A stretch of DNA of 52,533 nucleotides. Origin: Methylobacterium hispanicum. Its GTDB lineage: Bacteria > Pseudomonadota > Alphaproteobacteria > Rhizobiales > Beijerinckiaceae. The notes beneath the pieces are model-generated. The model searched no databases and had not been told where the DNA came from. It saw only the letters and a program-made list of their open reading frames with translations. Every line of letters starts with the position of its first letter. Positions within the stretch are counted from its first letter, which is position 1. The position numbers and the translations under genes are program-made. Below are positions 34,359-42,838 of the stretch, in pieces. The stretch lies in NCBI RefSeq assembly GCF_022179285.1, contig NZ_BPQO01000038.1:1-52533 (forward strand), written 5' to 3'.

Positions 34359-35027
34359 ATGAGTCCGCTCGTCCTCGCCTGCGTCATGGCCGCAGCGTTC
34401 CTGCACGCCGGCTGGAACGCGGTGCTGCGCGGCGGCAGAGACCGCCTCTGGTCGATGACGCTGATGATGATCGCCGTCGCCTGCGTTTCGGCGGCGACGA
34501 TGGTGTTCCTGCCCTGGCCGAACGCGGCGGGTTGGCCGTACGTGATCAGTTCCGCCCGCATCCATACGGCCGACAACCTGTCCCTCGTGTGGACCTATCG
34601 CTCTGGCGACCCCGGGCAGACCTATCCGATCGCGCGCGGCTCCTCGCCCGTCCCCGTGGCGCTGGGCGCGGCCTTGTTCGCGCAGGAAGCCCTCGGCGTC
34701 CTGCCGATCGTTGGCGTCGCGCTGGTCTCCGGCGGTATCCTCTCGCTCGCCCTGCAGGGGCGGCGGGTGCGCGCCGACTTCCTTCCCGCCGCGCTGCTCA
34801 CCGGCCTTCAGATCGGGGCTTACACCGTGGTCAACGGGATCGGCGTGCGGCTGTCCGGGAACAGCCTGTCGCACGCGGCGAGCATGTTCCTGCTGTGGAG
34901 CCTGACCATGCCGCCCCTCTTCTTCGCATTGCGCGGCGCGCCGCCGGCTTACACCGTACACCTTGCCGATCTCCGCGGCCGTCGTGAGGAGCCCGCTCGC
35001 GGTCCAGAACCAGACCTCGCGCTCTAA
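34359..35027 (+). pseudogene. EamA/DMT-type transporter, 3' end replaced
   Basis: The start MSPLVLACVMAAAFLHAGWN follows GAGGAGCG. About seven helices of a DMT transporter are present (EamA repeat 1 with SLVWTYRSGDPGQTYPIARG, the second repeat from TGLQIGAYTVVNGIG). After FALRGAPPAYTVH (about 34950) homology ends and the frame reads 27 residues of the antisense of an opposed gene before TAA. Family members are about 290 residues with ten helices, so the last two to three helices are missing. Probably non-functional. The exact crossover is uncertain by about 20 bases. Confidence 0.7.
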
Positions 35028-35153
35028 CCCGCCCGGCCTGTGCCGATGAATGCGCCCGAGCGTGAGACCGTCCCGCTCCGCGACAAAATCGTGGGGCGCG
35101 TCGTCGAAGGTCCGGCGCCAGGTGATCACGCCCGTGGACTTCCGATCGGCCAT
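34950..35153 (-). pseudogene. hypothetical protein, 3'-truncated at DMT junction
   Basis: From 35153 the frame reads MADRKSTGVITWRRTFDDAP, HDFVAERDGLTLGRIHRHRPGG, REVWFWTASGLLTTAAEIGK, the pattern of a small alphaproteobacterial unknown (GRIYR...WFW). After EIGK it reads the antisense of the DMT gene. It is opposed to the DMT gene and both lose their 3' ends at the same place. Confidence 0.5.
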
Positions 35154-35160
35154 GGCGTGG

Positions 35161-35463
35161 CTACGGTTGTCCTGGATTGAAGGGCAACTCGCCCGGCGCG
35201 CTGATCCTGGGCTTCACCCTCTCCAATAGCCTTCTGAACTCAGGCCATGAGTTAGAGTCTTTCATCAGCAGGACGACGTCACCCAAGTGGTCTTTGAGCT
35301 TAGGGTGACCGAATTCGTCAGTAAGATGCTGGAAGTGCTTGTGCTTTCTGTGACCGTGCCCATCTGAAGGATTTCTTTTATTCAGCTCATCTAGCGCGCC
35401 TGGCACTAGTCGCGCATATACGATGTCATTCGTGTAAGTGCCAATGACCCCGGGCCTAGCAGC
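35161..35463 (-). pseudogene. P63C-domain protein, C-terminal fragment
   Basis: The open segment reads YTNDIVYARLVPGALDELNK, then RKHKHFQHLTDEFGHPKLKDHL, and ends NPGQP. This is the C-terminal P63C domain found in phage- and plasmid-borne proteins. It is bounded upstream by an in-frame TAA (35464-35466) and has no N-terminal part. Its GC content is clearly lower than the neighbouring genes, which fits a mobile origin. Confidence 0.6.
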
Positions 35464-35800
35464 TTATGTTTGGCGGGCGGTCAGAGTTTTGTTCCGAGAT
35501 GTTGTTTTTGTTGAGTTTTCTCACCTTGCAGGCTATGGATCGCACCGCCGATGTGGCGCTCGCTCCCGAGTCGGCCCATCAGTTCCGGTAACTGCGCCAA
35601 AAGCGCACAGACTAGCCTAATGGCGCTTCCATAAGGGTTTGGGTTTGCCCAAACGCCTTGCTGCACGATCGGTTGTCGGCGTGTCGTTTGCCGTGACACG
35701 GGTCCAGCGCTTTCGGATTCGTACCAGGGCGCTTTTCGTGCTGTCATGATGGTCCGCGGACATCGGCGCGGGATGGGGGAGGCCGGCTATCGCGCGCGGG
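35464..35800. other. AT-richer intergenic remnant
   Basis: About 340 bases with runs such as TTGTTTTTGTTGAGTTTTC and no recognisable gene on either strand. It is probably part of the degraded element between the P63C fragment and the integrase remnant. Confidence 0.4.
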
Positions 35801-36265
35801 TCACACCGCTGAAGGGTGGGCGCCCCTGGCCAGCCACGCTGCGACTTCGCCTTCGACACGGAACCACTCATCCCGGATGCGGTGATCAGCGAAGCGGCGG
35901 TGAAGGGCTCGCTCCTCCGCTCAAGATCCGGGTCGACTCGCGAACACCTCCAGATCCTCAGGGCATCCGATCTGAAGGCCGTCGCGTCGGTAGCCGACCG
36001 TGCCATCGGTCCAACCGATCTTGACCTTCTCACCATAGCCAATCGCGTAGATCGTGCCGTCTGACCTCTTGGGATTGGCCAGCATACCGCCGAGGCTTCC
36101 GCGCACCGAGTGGGCGTATGGCTGCGATCCGATCTCCGGAAGCCACGCACGCAGTTTCGCCTTGGCGACGGCTTCATGGTGCGTCTTCAGCGATGTGCGG
36201 TGCTCGACGCCGTGGACGTTCGCGCGTCCCCACCAGACCCGTCCACGCTTGTAGATGTTGGCCAA
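35801..36265 (-). pseudogene. integrase N-terminus joined to GIY-YIG-like domain, opal-interrupted
   Basis: From TTG 36265 (GGGAGG upstream) the frame reads ANIYKRGRVWWGRANVHG then EHRTSLKTHHEAVAKAKLRA, the N-terminal arm-binding segment of phage-type integrases. It passes directly to SDGTIYAIGYGEKVKIGWTDG, the start of a T5orf172/GIY-YIG-like domain, and reaches PGS, TGA (35923-35921). The same frame continues AEERALHRRFADHRIRDEWF and ends at TGA 35803-35801. No integrase catalytic residues are present. The join of two unrelated parts suggests an illegitimate fusion, later inactivated. Confidence 0.6.
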
Positions 36266-36697
36266 GCGAGCCTCCCGTGCTCGCTGCAGATTGCCTCGCC
36301 CGGGGTGTGCCGGGAAGCGTGCCGGCTCAAATCACCATCTGTTCCTGTGTGTCCGAGATGTCTCGGCCTCTAACCCGCTGATGCGCAGGGAAGAATTGGC
36401 TGGGGCGCCAGGATTCTCACCCAGCATGACCTCAACAGAAGGCATCAGCTAAGTTATTGCAGTTGCAGGCGCCTCAGCTTCGTGTGCACACGCAGTGGAT
36501 ACGATCCTGCGATCACTGCCAAGGGCGCCCTCTGACCATCCACAGGCGGCTGTAAGGCATCCCCCTCTCGCTCACTCAGGTCGCTCTGAAGCATGCCGAA
36601 GGTCCACAAGGCGCCATAAGCGGAAGTTTGCTGCCGGCCCGGAAGCGGACGTTCCGCCTCCGACCCTTCTGAGACGTTGGGAGCGTCCGCTTTCGGG
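36266..36697. other. intergenic with att-like sequence and AGCGGAC repeats
   Basis: This 430-base stretch has no credible gene. It holds the tRNA-Gln-like 20-mer at 36397-36416 and an inverted pair of AGCGGAC motifs (36641-36650 and 36686-36695). Confidence 0.5.
36397..36416 (-). other. possible attachment-site remnant: tRNA-Gln 3' end
   Basis: On the minus strand the 20 bases end in GGCGCCCCAGCCA. They match the last part of a bacterial tRNA-Gln: the end of the T-loop, T-stem CCTGG, acceptor CGCCCCA, discriminator G and CCA. The bases upstream do not form a tRNA. A partial tRNA 3' end, 131 bases from an integrase N-terminus, is what integration into a tRNA leaves at one border. Confidence 0.4.
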
Positions 36698-36799
36698 CTA
36701 CGTGGCCGAAGACATCAGCCGAGCGACCGCACCAACGATCTGCCGGAGCTGAAGCGGCTTCTCCAACCGTTCGACGCCCTCGAACTCCGCCGGAATGCC
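36698..36799 (-). pseudogene. response-regulator receiver domain, C-terminal remnant
   Basis: The 33-residue tail reads GIPAEFEGVERLEKPLQLRQ then IVGAVARLMSSAT and a TAG. The EKP segment is the conserved Lys-Pro of CheY-like receivers, and the closing helix is normal. The Asp-containing part is lost; the sequence abuts the lyase gene. Confidence 0.55.
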
Positions 36800-36822
36800 A
36801 GTCGAGGATACACCCCGGGAGC

Positions 36823-38322
36823 TCAGCTCGCCTTCAGCACCCGATCAGTCATTGCCTCGGAGAGGCCGAGATAGTTCACGGGATCGGTCAGGCGGCGAAT
36901 CTCGGCCTCAGAGATGACATCCGTCACCTCCTTGCGGGCTAGGAGCATCTCGGCGAGCGACCGGTCGCCCATCTGTGGATCGTGGATGATGGCGTAGAGG
37001 ACGTCGTGCGCCTTGTCCCGCCCGAGCTTCGGCGCCAGCCCCATCATGACCGCCTCCGAGACGATCATCCCCTTGGTAAGCCCGAGGTTCCTCTTCATCG
37101 CGTCCGGATGGACTTCGAGGCCCTCCAGCACGAAGACCGCCTGTTTCAGCGCGCCGCCCGTGAGGGTGAAGACCTCCGGCAGCACGATCCACTCGATTTC
37201 CCACGGGCCGGTAGACCGTTCGTGATCCTCGACCATCGCATCGAGGAGGGCTGCCGTACCCTGGCGCACGGTCGCGGCGCAGGCGTGGATGTAGCAGCAG
37301 GAGATCGGGTTACGCTTTTGCGGCATGGTGGAGGAGGAGCCGCGGTTGGTGACGTAGGGCTCGGCCGCCTCGTCCACCTCGGTCTGCATCATCAGCTTCA
37401 GGTCGGTGGCGAACTTCGCGAGGGTGCCGGTCAGCAGCCCGAGGTAACAGCCCGCCTCGGCCACGCGGTCGCGCTCCGTGTGCCACGCGATCTCCGGCTG
37501 CGCGAGGCCGAGCTCCTTGGCCAGCGCCTCCTGAACGGCAAAACCCTTGTCGCCGAGGGTCGCCAGGGTGCCGGCCGCGCCGCCGAACTCGAACACCTCG
37601 ATCCGGGGGCGGATCTCGACTAGCCGTGTGCGGTGACGCTTCAGGGTGGCCAGAAGCCGAGCCATCTTGAAGCCGAAGGTGATCGGCACGGCCTGCTGCA
37701 GGTTCGAGCGGCCCGCCATCGGCGTCGAGCGATGGTCGCGCGCGAGCGTCTCGGTCGCCACGATGGCCCGGTCGAGATCCTCGGCGATCAGGTCGAAGCT
37801 CGCCTTGATCTGCAGGATCGTGGCCGAGTCTGTAATGTCTTGGGTGGTCGCGCCCCAGTGGCAGTACTTGCCTGCATCGCCCTGACAGAGATGAGCGATC
37901 TGATGCACGAGGCCCAGCACCGGGTAGCCGATGGTCAGCGTCTCCTCGGCGTAGCGGGCGAAGTCGATGTTCTCTACCTTGCAGACCCGCGTGATCTCGT
38001 TCGCTGCCGTCTGCGGGATCACGCCGACCTTCGCCTGCGCCCGCGCCAAGGCGGCCTCCCAGTCGAGGTACATCTGCGTCCGGTACTCGTCGGACCAGAT
38101 CCGGCGCATCTCCGCCGACCCGAACAGATCGCGGAAGATCAGGCTGTCGATGGCGCTCGTCGGCATCCGATACATTCCTGGCACGGCGGAAGACATCGCG
38201 TTGGGCCCGGACGTCACAGGCGCGGATGGTGCCGCCGGTCCGGCCACCGCCTCACCGCCGACGGGAAGAACCGAGGCCGCGCCGAGCCCTACCTTCAGGA
38301 TGTCACGCCGATCAAAAATCAA
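36823..38322 (-). CDS. fumarase/aspartase-superfamily lyase with Tat signal
   Basis: 499 residues. The first ~35 form a twin-arginine signal (FDRRDILKVGLGAASVLPVG, then Ala-rich VAGPAAPSAP). The mature part is an adenylosuccinate-lyase / carboxymuconate-cycloisomerase-like enzyme: HWGATTQDITDSATILQIK, the catalytic loop SSTMPQKRNP (about residues 330-339) and a C-terminal helical domain. It should therefore be a periplasmic lyase acting on a dicarboxylate-type adduct, which is unusual because relatives are cytosolic. No pathway genes are adjacent, so the substrate is unknown. If the Tat motif is not used, the protein would be a cytosolic paralogue with a long N-terminus. Confidence 0.8.
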   Translation of the reverse strand: MIFDRRDILKVGLGAASVLPVGGEAVAGPAAPSAPVTSGPNAMSSAVPGMYRMPTSAIDSLIFRDLFGSAEMRRIWSDEYRTQMYLDWEAALARAQAKVGVIPQTAANEITRVCKVENIDFARYAEETLTIGYPVLGLVHQIAHLCQGDAGKYCHWGATTQDITDSATILQIKASFDLIAEDLDRAIVATETLARDHRSTPMAGRSNLQQAVPITFGFKMARLLATLKRHRTRLVEIRPRIEVFEFGGAAGTLATLGDKGFAVQEALAKELGLAQPEIAWHTERDRVAEAGCYLGLLTGTLAKFATDLKLMMQTEVDEAAEPYVTNRGSSSTMPQKRNPISCCYIHACAATVRQGTAALLDAMVEDHERSTGPWEIEWIVLPEVFTLTGGALKQAVFVLEGLEVHPDAMKRNLGLTKGMIVSEAVMMGLAPKLGRDKAHDVLYAIIHDPQMGDRSLAEMLLARKEVTDVISEAEIRRLTDPVNYLGLSEAMTDRVLKAS

Positions 38323-38656
38323 ACTTAAGCTCCAATCTCGAGAAACTCGCCTCCTCGCGCGCGGACCAGCGGTTCCCCGCTGCCGTCATGCCCGCGCTGC
38401 CGCGGGCGTCGAGGGTTCACCCCGGCAAAGGCATCACCGTCCCCCTGCCCGACGACCCAGAAGGTTTACTTAGCGATCATCAGGGATACACCGCGGCAGC
38501 GGAACCCGCGGCGAACGCAGCCCAGGGTCCCGGCGGCGAGGTTGAGCACCCAAAGCAGGCCGTGCAGGATAGTATCAGGCGTCAGATTTGGACCCCTAGG
38601 CAGCGGCGCGCGTGGGGCGTAGCACCTTGGCATCGACATGAGCCTATGAGTACGTC
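38323..38656. other. intergenic, nothing recognised
   Basis: About 330 bases between the divergent lyase and oxidoreductase genes. They should hold both promoters. No conserved motif, hairpin or gene is evident to me. Confidence 0.4.
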
Positions 38657-39571
38657 GTGAAGGCAGTCTACATCGAGCGGTTCGGCGGACCGGATGCCCT
38701 CGTCTACGGAGATCGACCAGCGCCTAAGCCGGCAGACGACGAAGTCCTGATCAACGTCAAAGCGGCGAGCATAAACGCCGCCGATTGGAAGCAGCGGCGC
38801 GGCAGTTACCCAAACCTCGTATCTCCACACATCCTCGGTCGGGATATTTCAGGCACGATCGTGGCTGTAGGTGCCGGTGTTACAACTTACCGCTTGGGTG
38901 ATGATGTCTTCGCTGTCACGATGCAGGGCGTGGAGGGCGGTTACGCAGAGCAGATCGCGCTGAAGGCGGGCATCGTGGGCCGTAAGCCTAACGGCGTCTC
39001 GCATGAGCAGGCGGCCGCGATGGCTCTCACCGGATTGACTGCCGTCAGCGCGATCGAAGAAACGTTGCAGCTGAAATCGGGCGAGACGATCCTGATCCAG
39101 GGTGGAGCGGGCGGCGTCGCGGGCGTCGCTATCCAGCTCGCCAAACATCGCGGGGCGCATGTCATCACCACGGCGAGCGCCGCCAATCATGCCTACGTGC
39201 GCTCCCTCGGTGCCGACGAGATCATAGACTACAACGAAGCGGACTTCGTCGAGGCAGCGAAAGGCTGCGATGCGGCGCTCGATACGGTGGGTGGTGAGAC
39301 GGGCGAGCGAACTCTCCTAGTCCTGCGGCCGGGAGGGCGGGCCGCCTTCATCGGTGGCCCACCTCCTCCATCGGAGGTGGATGGCATTTTGGCTCTGAAG
39401 CCGCCGGTGAGACGATCCGCAGAAGGTATGAACCGGGTCGCCGATCTGATCGAAGCCGGGGCCATTCGCCCGCCAGAGATCCGCACCTTCGCGTTGTCGG
39501 AGGCTGCCGAAGCCCACCGGATCAGTGAGGCGCGTCACTTGCGTGGTAAGTTGGTGCTCAAAGTGCCTTGA
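38657..39571 (+). CDS. NAD(P)H quinone oxidoreductase-like (MDR family)
   Basis: 304 residues from GTG 38657. The N-terminal GroES-like part is KAVYIERFGGPDALVYGDRP, with GRDISGTIVAVGAGV. The Rossmann motif is IQGGAGGVAGVAIQLAKHRG. There are no catalytic zinc Cys residues, so this is the zeta-crystallin/quinone oxidoreductase type, which reduces quinones or activated alkenes with NADPH. It is slightly short for the family (about 310-330). The start has no strong ribosome site. It is followed by a hairpin and a convergent gene. Confidence 0.88.
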   Translation: MKAVYIERFGGPDALVYGDRPAPKPADDEVLINVKAASINAADWKQRRGSYPNLVSPHILGRDISGTIVAVGAGVTTYRLGDDVFAVTMQGVEGGYAEQIALKAGIVGRKPNGVSHEQAAAMALTGLTAVSAIEETLQLKSGETILIQGGAGGVAGVAIQLAKHRGAHVITTASAANHAYVRSLGADEIIDYNEADFVEAAKGCDAALDTVGGETGERTLLVLRPGGRAAFIGGPPPPSEVDGILALKPPVRRSAEGMNRVADLIEAGAIRPPEIRTFALSEAAEAHRISEARHLRGKLVLKVP

Positions 39572-39625
39572 TGCCGATTCACCACAAGCACCGTGGCTTC
39601 TCGTGAAGGGAGATTGCACCTTGAC

Positions 39626-39660
39626 GCAGAGGTCGCGTTCCACCCTTTCCGGACCTCTGC
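39626..39660. terminator. bidirectional hairpin between convergent genes
   Basis: GCAGAGGTC (39626-39634) pairs with GACCTCTGC (39652-39660) around a 17-base loop, between the ends of the oxidoreductase and TAXI genes. No long T-run follows on either strand. Confidence 0.5.
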
Positions 39661-39698
39661 AACGTCTGCTTGTCAGCAACCTTCTCGACCTCGCTCGC

Positions 39699-41111
39699 TC
39701 ACGCGTCCGATCCATGCGCTCGAAGGGATCTCAGCGATCGAAGCGAACCCTGATCTTTGGGAGGGGCTGCGAGGTGGCGGCAGTCTTTGATCGTCGCCTT
39801 GGCCGTGTCGATCGCTATCGAGACGGCCGCCATCGTTCGCTCGTCCGGGTCGCGCTCGCGAGCGTAGCGCACAACTTCCGTGGCAAGCCGGTCGACCTCG
39901 ACGTTGAGCCCCTCGATGGCTGCCGGATCCGTCAGCGTCCGGGCCTGCTCAGAGACCTCCAGCAAACGGTCAATAATTTCGTCAATTCGCTCACGGCGTA
40001 GGTTGGACAATCGCTGGCGCAGCCATGCGAGCGCCGAGAACAAGCCGCCGGCCAGAGCGCCCAGCAGGTAGAGGGTGTCGCCGTAGCGGTCGACAAACCC
40101 GTGCTGCTCGCGCTCGTAGTAGTCGATGGCACCAGGATGGATCGGGACACGCGCGCTCGTCGCCGCGGCGGTCGTGTCGTAGGCCGGCGCCTGGACGTAC
40201 TCGGCGGCATCCGTCTTCTCGGCGGCCGCAGTGCGCTTCTCGAAGAGCATCTGCGTAACATCGGCCGCCACGACCCGACTGAGAGAAGCTCGGGCCATCA
40301 GTCGGTAGGAGGCCCCCACCGTCTTCACGTCGTCGGCGGGCAGCTTGGGGGCACCCGCGAAGAGGCCGCCCGGGATCGTCACGGCTTGAAGGCGAGGGAA
40401 GCGCTCAATGATGGCGCCATCGTCCTCGACCGCGACGAACTCGATCTTGCCGTTGCGGGCAACCGAGCGTACGGCACCGACCAGGGCCAAAGCTTTGGGT
40501 GCCGAAGGTGCGATGATGCTGACGAAAGCGTCGATCCGCTTATCGCGGAACGCCGCGGCTACGCCATCCTGATCCACACGGACGAGATGGACTGCGCCCT
40601 CCCGGACGGGGCCTCCGGCCGCTTCGGTGTCGAGGGCCAAGCCGTGGTAGCCGAGGATGTTTTTGAGGAGCGAGAAGTCGGCGTCCCGGTGAGCCGCGAT
40701 GCCGAGCCGCTTGCCGGCAAGCTTCGGGAAGCTCTTGATGCCAGTCTGCGCGGGCGAGGCGATGATCATCGCCTGATCGCGCAGGATTGCGAGCGTCAGC
40801 CCGTTGGTGGGTAGAAGCACATCGGGCCGGACCACCGCGAGGTCGGCACGCCCGTCCTGAAGGGCAGCCGCGCTCTCGCGTACATCGTTGAAGGAGAGGA
40901 TTTTGAGGCGGACGCCCTCGTGGCTCGCGTCCAGGGCATCGGCGTAGGCCTTGATCAGCTCCGGCTCCGTGCCGTCCCGCGGGGCGACCGCGATGGTGAG
41001 CACGCTGGCCTGCAAGAGGTACCAGGCCGCTACCGCGCTCGCACCGACCGCGAGGGTAGCCGCCAGGAGCAGCGTCTCGCGGCGGAGCAGCCAGGCTGGA
41101 ACGGGAAACAT
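39699..41111 (-). CDS. TAXI-family TRAP solute-binding protein, membrane-tethered
   Basis: 470 residues. It starts MFPVPAWLLRRETLLLAATL with a non-cleaved or lipid-free membrane anchor (about 12-32). The TAXI/NMT1-like periplasmic binding domain includes TIAVAPRDGTEPELIKAYAD, FNDVRESAAALQDGRADLAV and LAGKRLGIAAHRDADFSLL. A second membrane segment near 350-375 (GDTLYLLGALAGGLFSALAW) is followed by a ~110-residue basic helical tail with coiled-coil character. No TRAP permease genes (TAXI-linked 4TM-12TM) are nearby, so it is an orphan that may work as a sensor or scaffold. An upstream extension to 41300 is not supported by a ribosome site. Confidence 0.78.
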   Translation of the reverse strand: MFPVPAWLLRRETLLLAATLAVGASAVAAWYLLQASVLTIAVAPRDGTEPELIKAYADALDASHEGVRLKILSFNDVRESAAALQDGRADLAVVRPDVLLPTNGLTLAILRDQAMIIASPAQTGIKSFPKLAGKRLGIAAHRDADFSLLKNILGYHGLALDTEAAGGPVREGAVHLVRVDQDGVAAAFRDKRIDAFVSIIAPSAPKALALVGAVRSVARNGKIEFVAVEDDGAIIERFPRLQAVTIPGGLFAGAPKLPADDVKTVGASYRLMARASLSRVVAADVTQMLFEKRTAAAEKTDAAEYVQAPAYDTTAAATSARVPIHPGAIDYYEREQHGFVDRYGDTLYLLGALAGGLFSALAWLRQRLSNLRRERIDEIIDRLLEVSEQARTLTDPAAIEGLNVEVDRLATEVVRYARERDPDERTMAAVSIAIDTAKATIKDCRHLAAPPKDQGSLRSLRSLRAHGSDA

Positions 41112-41596
41112 GCGCGTCGCGCCTCGCAGGACCGGATCTTCTGCGGAAGGCAATGCTCGAGGTTGCCGCAAGTGCCATCTGGGCGCGGAGCTCCTGCTAC
41201 AGGCGCGCCGTGTCCACGCCTGATAGGCGGCCATGTCTGCTTCGAAGATGCTGCGAGCCTGATCAAATGTCCGGTTGTCGGGACAGCGCGGAACGTCCAC
41301 TTGCGGGCGGCGAGCTAATTTCCGCTTTCCACCCGTCTGGGACGCCCGGTAGGCGATTGGCGCCCGTCGGATCTGGCCGAAAGCGGAATAACTGCTCCGG
41401 GGCGCAGTTGCTGGGAGAGCCGACGGTCTCCATGCGACCCATGCCAGTCGCCAGCGCGTGGTCTTGTGGTTCCCAAAAGCGGACGTGGCTTTGTCCTGTC
41501 CCGGCGGCGATGCGACCGTCTTGGGCAGCTAGAGACCCTGAAATTTGTGACGGAAGCGAGAGTTTGCCTCCAGCCCAAGTCACCCCGTCGCCATGC
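41112..41596. other. intergenic with AGCGGA-type repeats
   Basis: This 485-base stretch has no convincing gene. It contains TCCGCTTTCC (41321-41330), GAAAGCGGAA (about 41379-41388) and AAAAGCGGACGT (about 41475-41486), members of the dispersed palindromic motif seen elsewhere in the window. Confidence 0.5.
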
Positions 41597-42160
41597 TCAG
41601 GACCTCCGCGCGAAGGCCGCAAGGGCTTCGAGTTGCTTAGCCAGGAAGCCGCGGGTCACCTCGTCGGTGATGGTGCCGCTCTCCACGTCGACCTTTCCGG
41701 TCACGCTGCCGACCATCACTTCGGGCTTGTTCAGGACGTGCGCGTCGAGGAACACCAGCACCTGCCGGAGGTGGTACTGGGACCGGGCGCCGCCGATCAT
41801 CCCGGGCGAGGCGGTCTGGATGGCCACTGGCTTGCCGGCAAACGGCGTCGAGGGCAGACGGGAGATTCAGTCGAGGGCGTTCTTGAGCGCACCGGGCACT
41901 GAGTAGTTGTAGTCGGGCGTTACGAAGATGACCCCGTCGGCGGCCGCGATGGCCTCGCCCATGGCGACGACCTCGGCCGGGAAGCCATTGGCCTGCAGGT
42001 CGGCGTCGTAGTGCGGGAAGGCGCCTATCAAACCCAGGTGCTCGACCGTCACGCCCTCCGGCGCGAGGTCCGGAAGGGCCCGGGCGATGGCCGCGTTGTA
42101 GGAGCCCTTGCGCAGGCTCCCGACCAGCGTGACGAAGCGGAGGGGTCTCAGGTCTGCCAT
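41597..42160 (-). pseudogene. NADPH-dependent FMN reductase, opal-interrupted
   Basis: The frame starts MADLRPLRFVTLVGSLRKGS (flavin phosphate-binding GSxRxGS) and holds IFVTPDYNYSVPGALKNALD. The next codon is TGA (41869-41867), where relatives have Trp (DWxSR). The same frame continues ISRLPSTPFAGKPVAIQTAS, PGMIGGARSQYHLRQVL, and ends AAFARRS at about residue 187, the usual length. A single TGG to TGA change therefore truncates an otherwise intact enzyme to 97 residues. It is the third gene of the YceI / cytochrome b unit. Confidence 0.85.
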
Positions 42161-42196
42161 GTGTGGTTCCGTTCCCGTGTCGAGAGTGCGCTCGGA

Positions 42197-42778
42197 TCAG
42201 GCCTCGGCGCCCCGGGTCGATGTAACCGACGTCCCAGGGCGGGATGCCGGCAGCATGCCGCGCAGGATGCCATCCCGGTCGACGAAGTGGTGCTTCAGCG
42301 CCACCAGCGCATGGCCCAGGACCATAGCCCCCATCCCCCAGGCCAGGGTGACATGCAGGAGTTTCGCCGAGTCGTACCACTCCTTTGCCGGTGCGGTCAG
42401 GGGCGGCAGGGTGAACAGGCCGAGGACAAGGATCGGCTTGCCGGCCACCGAACTCCACAGCCAGCCGGACATTGGAAGGGCCAGAAGGGCCAGGGCATAG
42501 AGCGCCAGATGGCCGAGGCCGGCGACCCGTTTCATCGCCGGGCTGATCGTATCGGGCAGGGCCGGGGCCGGATGGGTCAGGCGCCACGCGATCCGCAATA
42601 CGATCAGGAACAGCAGGGTGCTGGCCAACGCCTTATGGGTGATGGTGAGGCCGTGATGAGGGTTCAGGGTCTCCCGGAGGTAGACGGCGCAGAAGCCCAG
42701 GATCCAGGCGGCGATCCAGATCGCGGCCATCAGCCAATGCAGCGCCTTGGCGGTCGGCGTGTACGAATGCGCGCTCAT
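42197..42778 (-). CDS. cytochrome b561-type membrane protein
   Basis: 193 residues with four membrane segments: TAKALHWLMAAIWIAAWILG, ALASTLLFLIVLRIAWRLTH, GLGHLALYALALLALPMSGW, HVTLAWGMGAMVLGHALVAL. His residues at the helix starts (LHW, THK, GLGH, KLLH) fit bis-His heme b ligation. It probably moves electrons between quinone and a periplasmic or flavin partner. It lies 60 bases after the YceI gene and 36 before the FMN reductase, an operon arrangement frequently seen for YceI/cytochrome b561. Confidence 0.88.
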   Translation of the reverse strand: MSAHSYTPTAKALHWLMAAIWIAAWILGFCAVYLRETLNPHHGLTITHKALASTLLFLIVLRIAWRLTHPAPALPDTISPAMKRVAGLGHLALYALALLALPMSGWLWSSVAGKPILVLGLFTLPPLTAPAKEWYDSAKLLHVTLAWGMGAMVLGHALVALKHHFVDRDGILRGMLPASRPGTSVTSTRGAEA

Positions 42779-42838
42779 CGAAGACCTCCGGTAGAGAGGG
42801 GGGACGGCGGCGCGACCCCGCGCCGCCGGACGGTCATG

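Noticed and set aside
36417..36475. Complete tRNA-Gln upstream of the 20-mer
   Set aside because: A plausible acceptor strand (TGAGGCG) occurs but D-, anticodon and T-stems do not form, and the T-loop consensus is missing. Only the 3' end matches.
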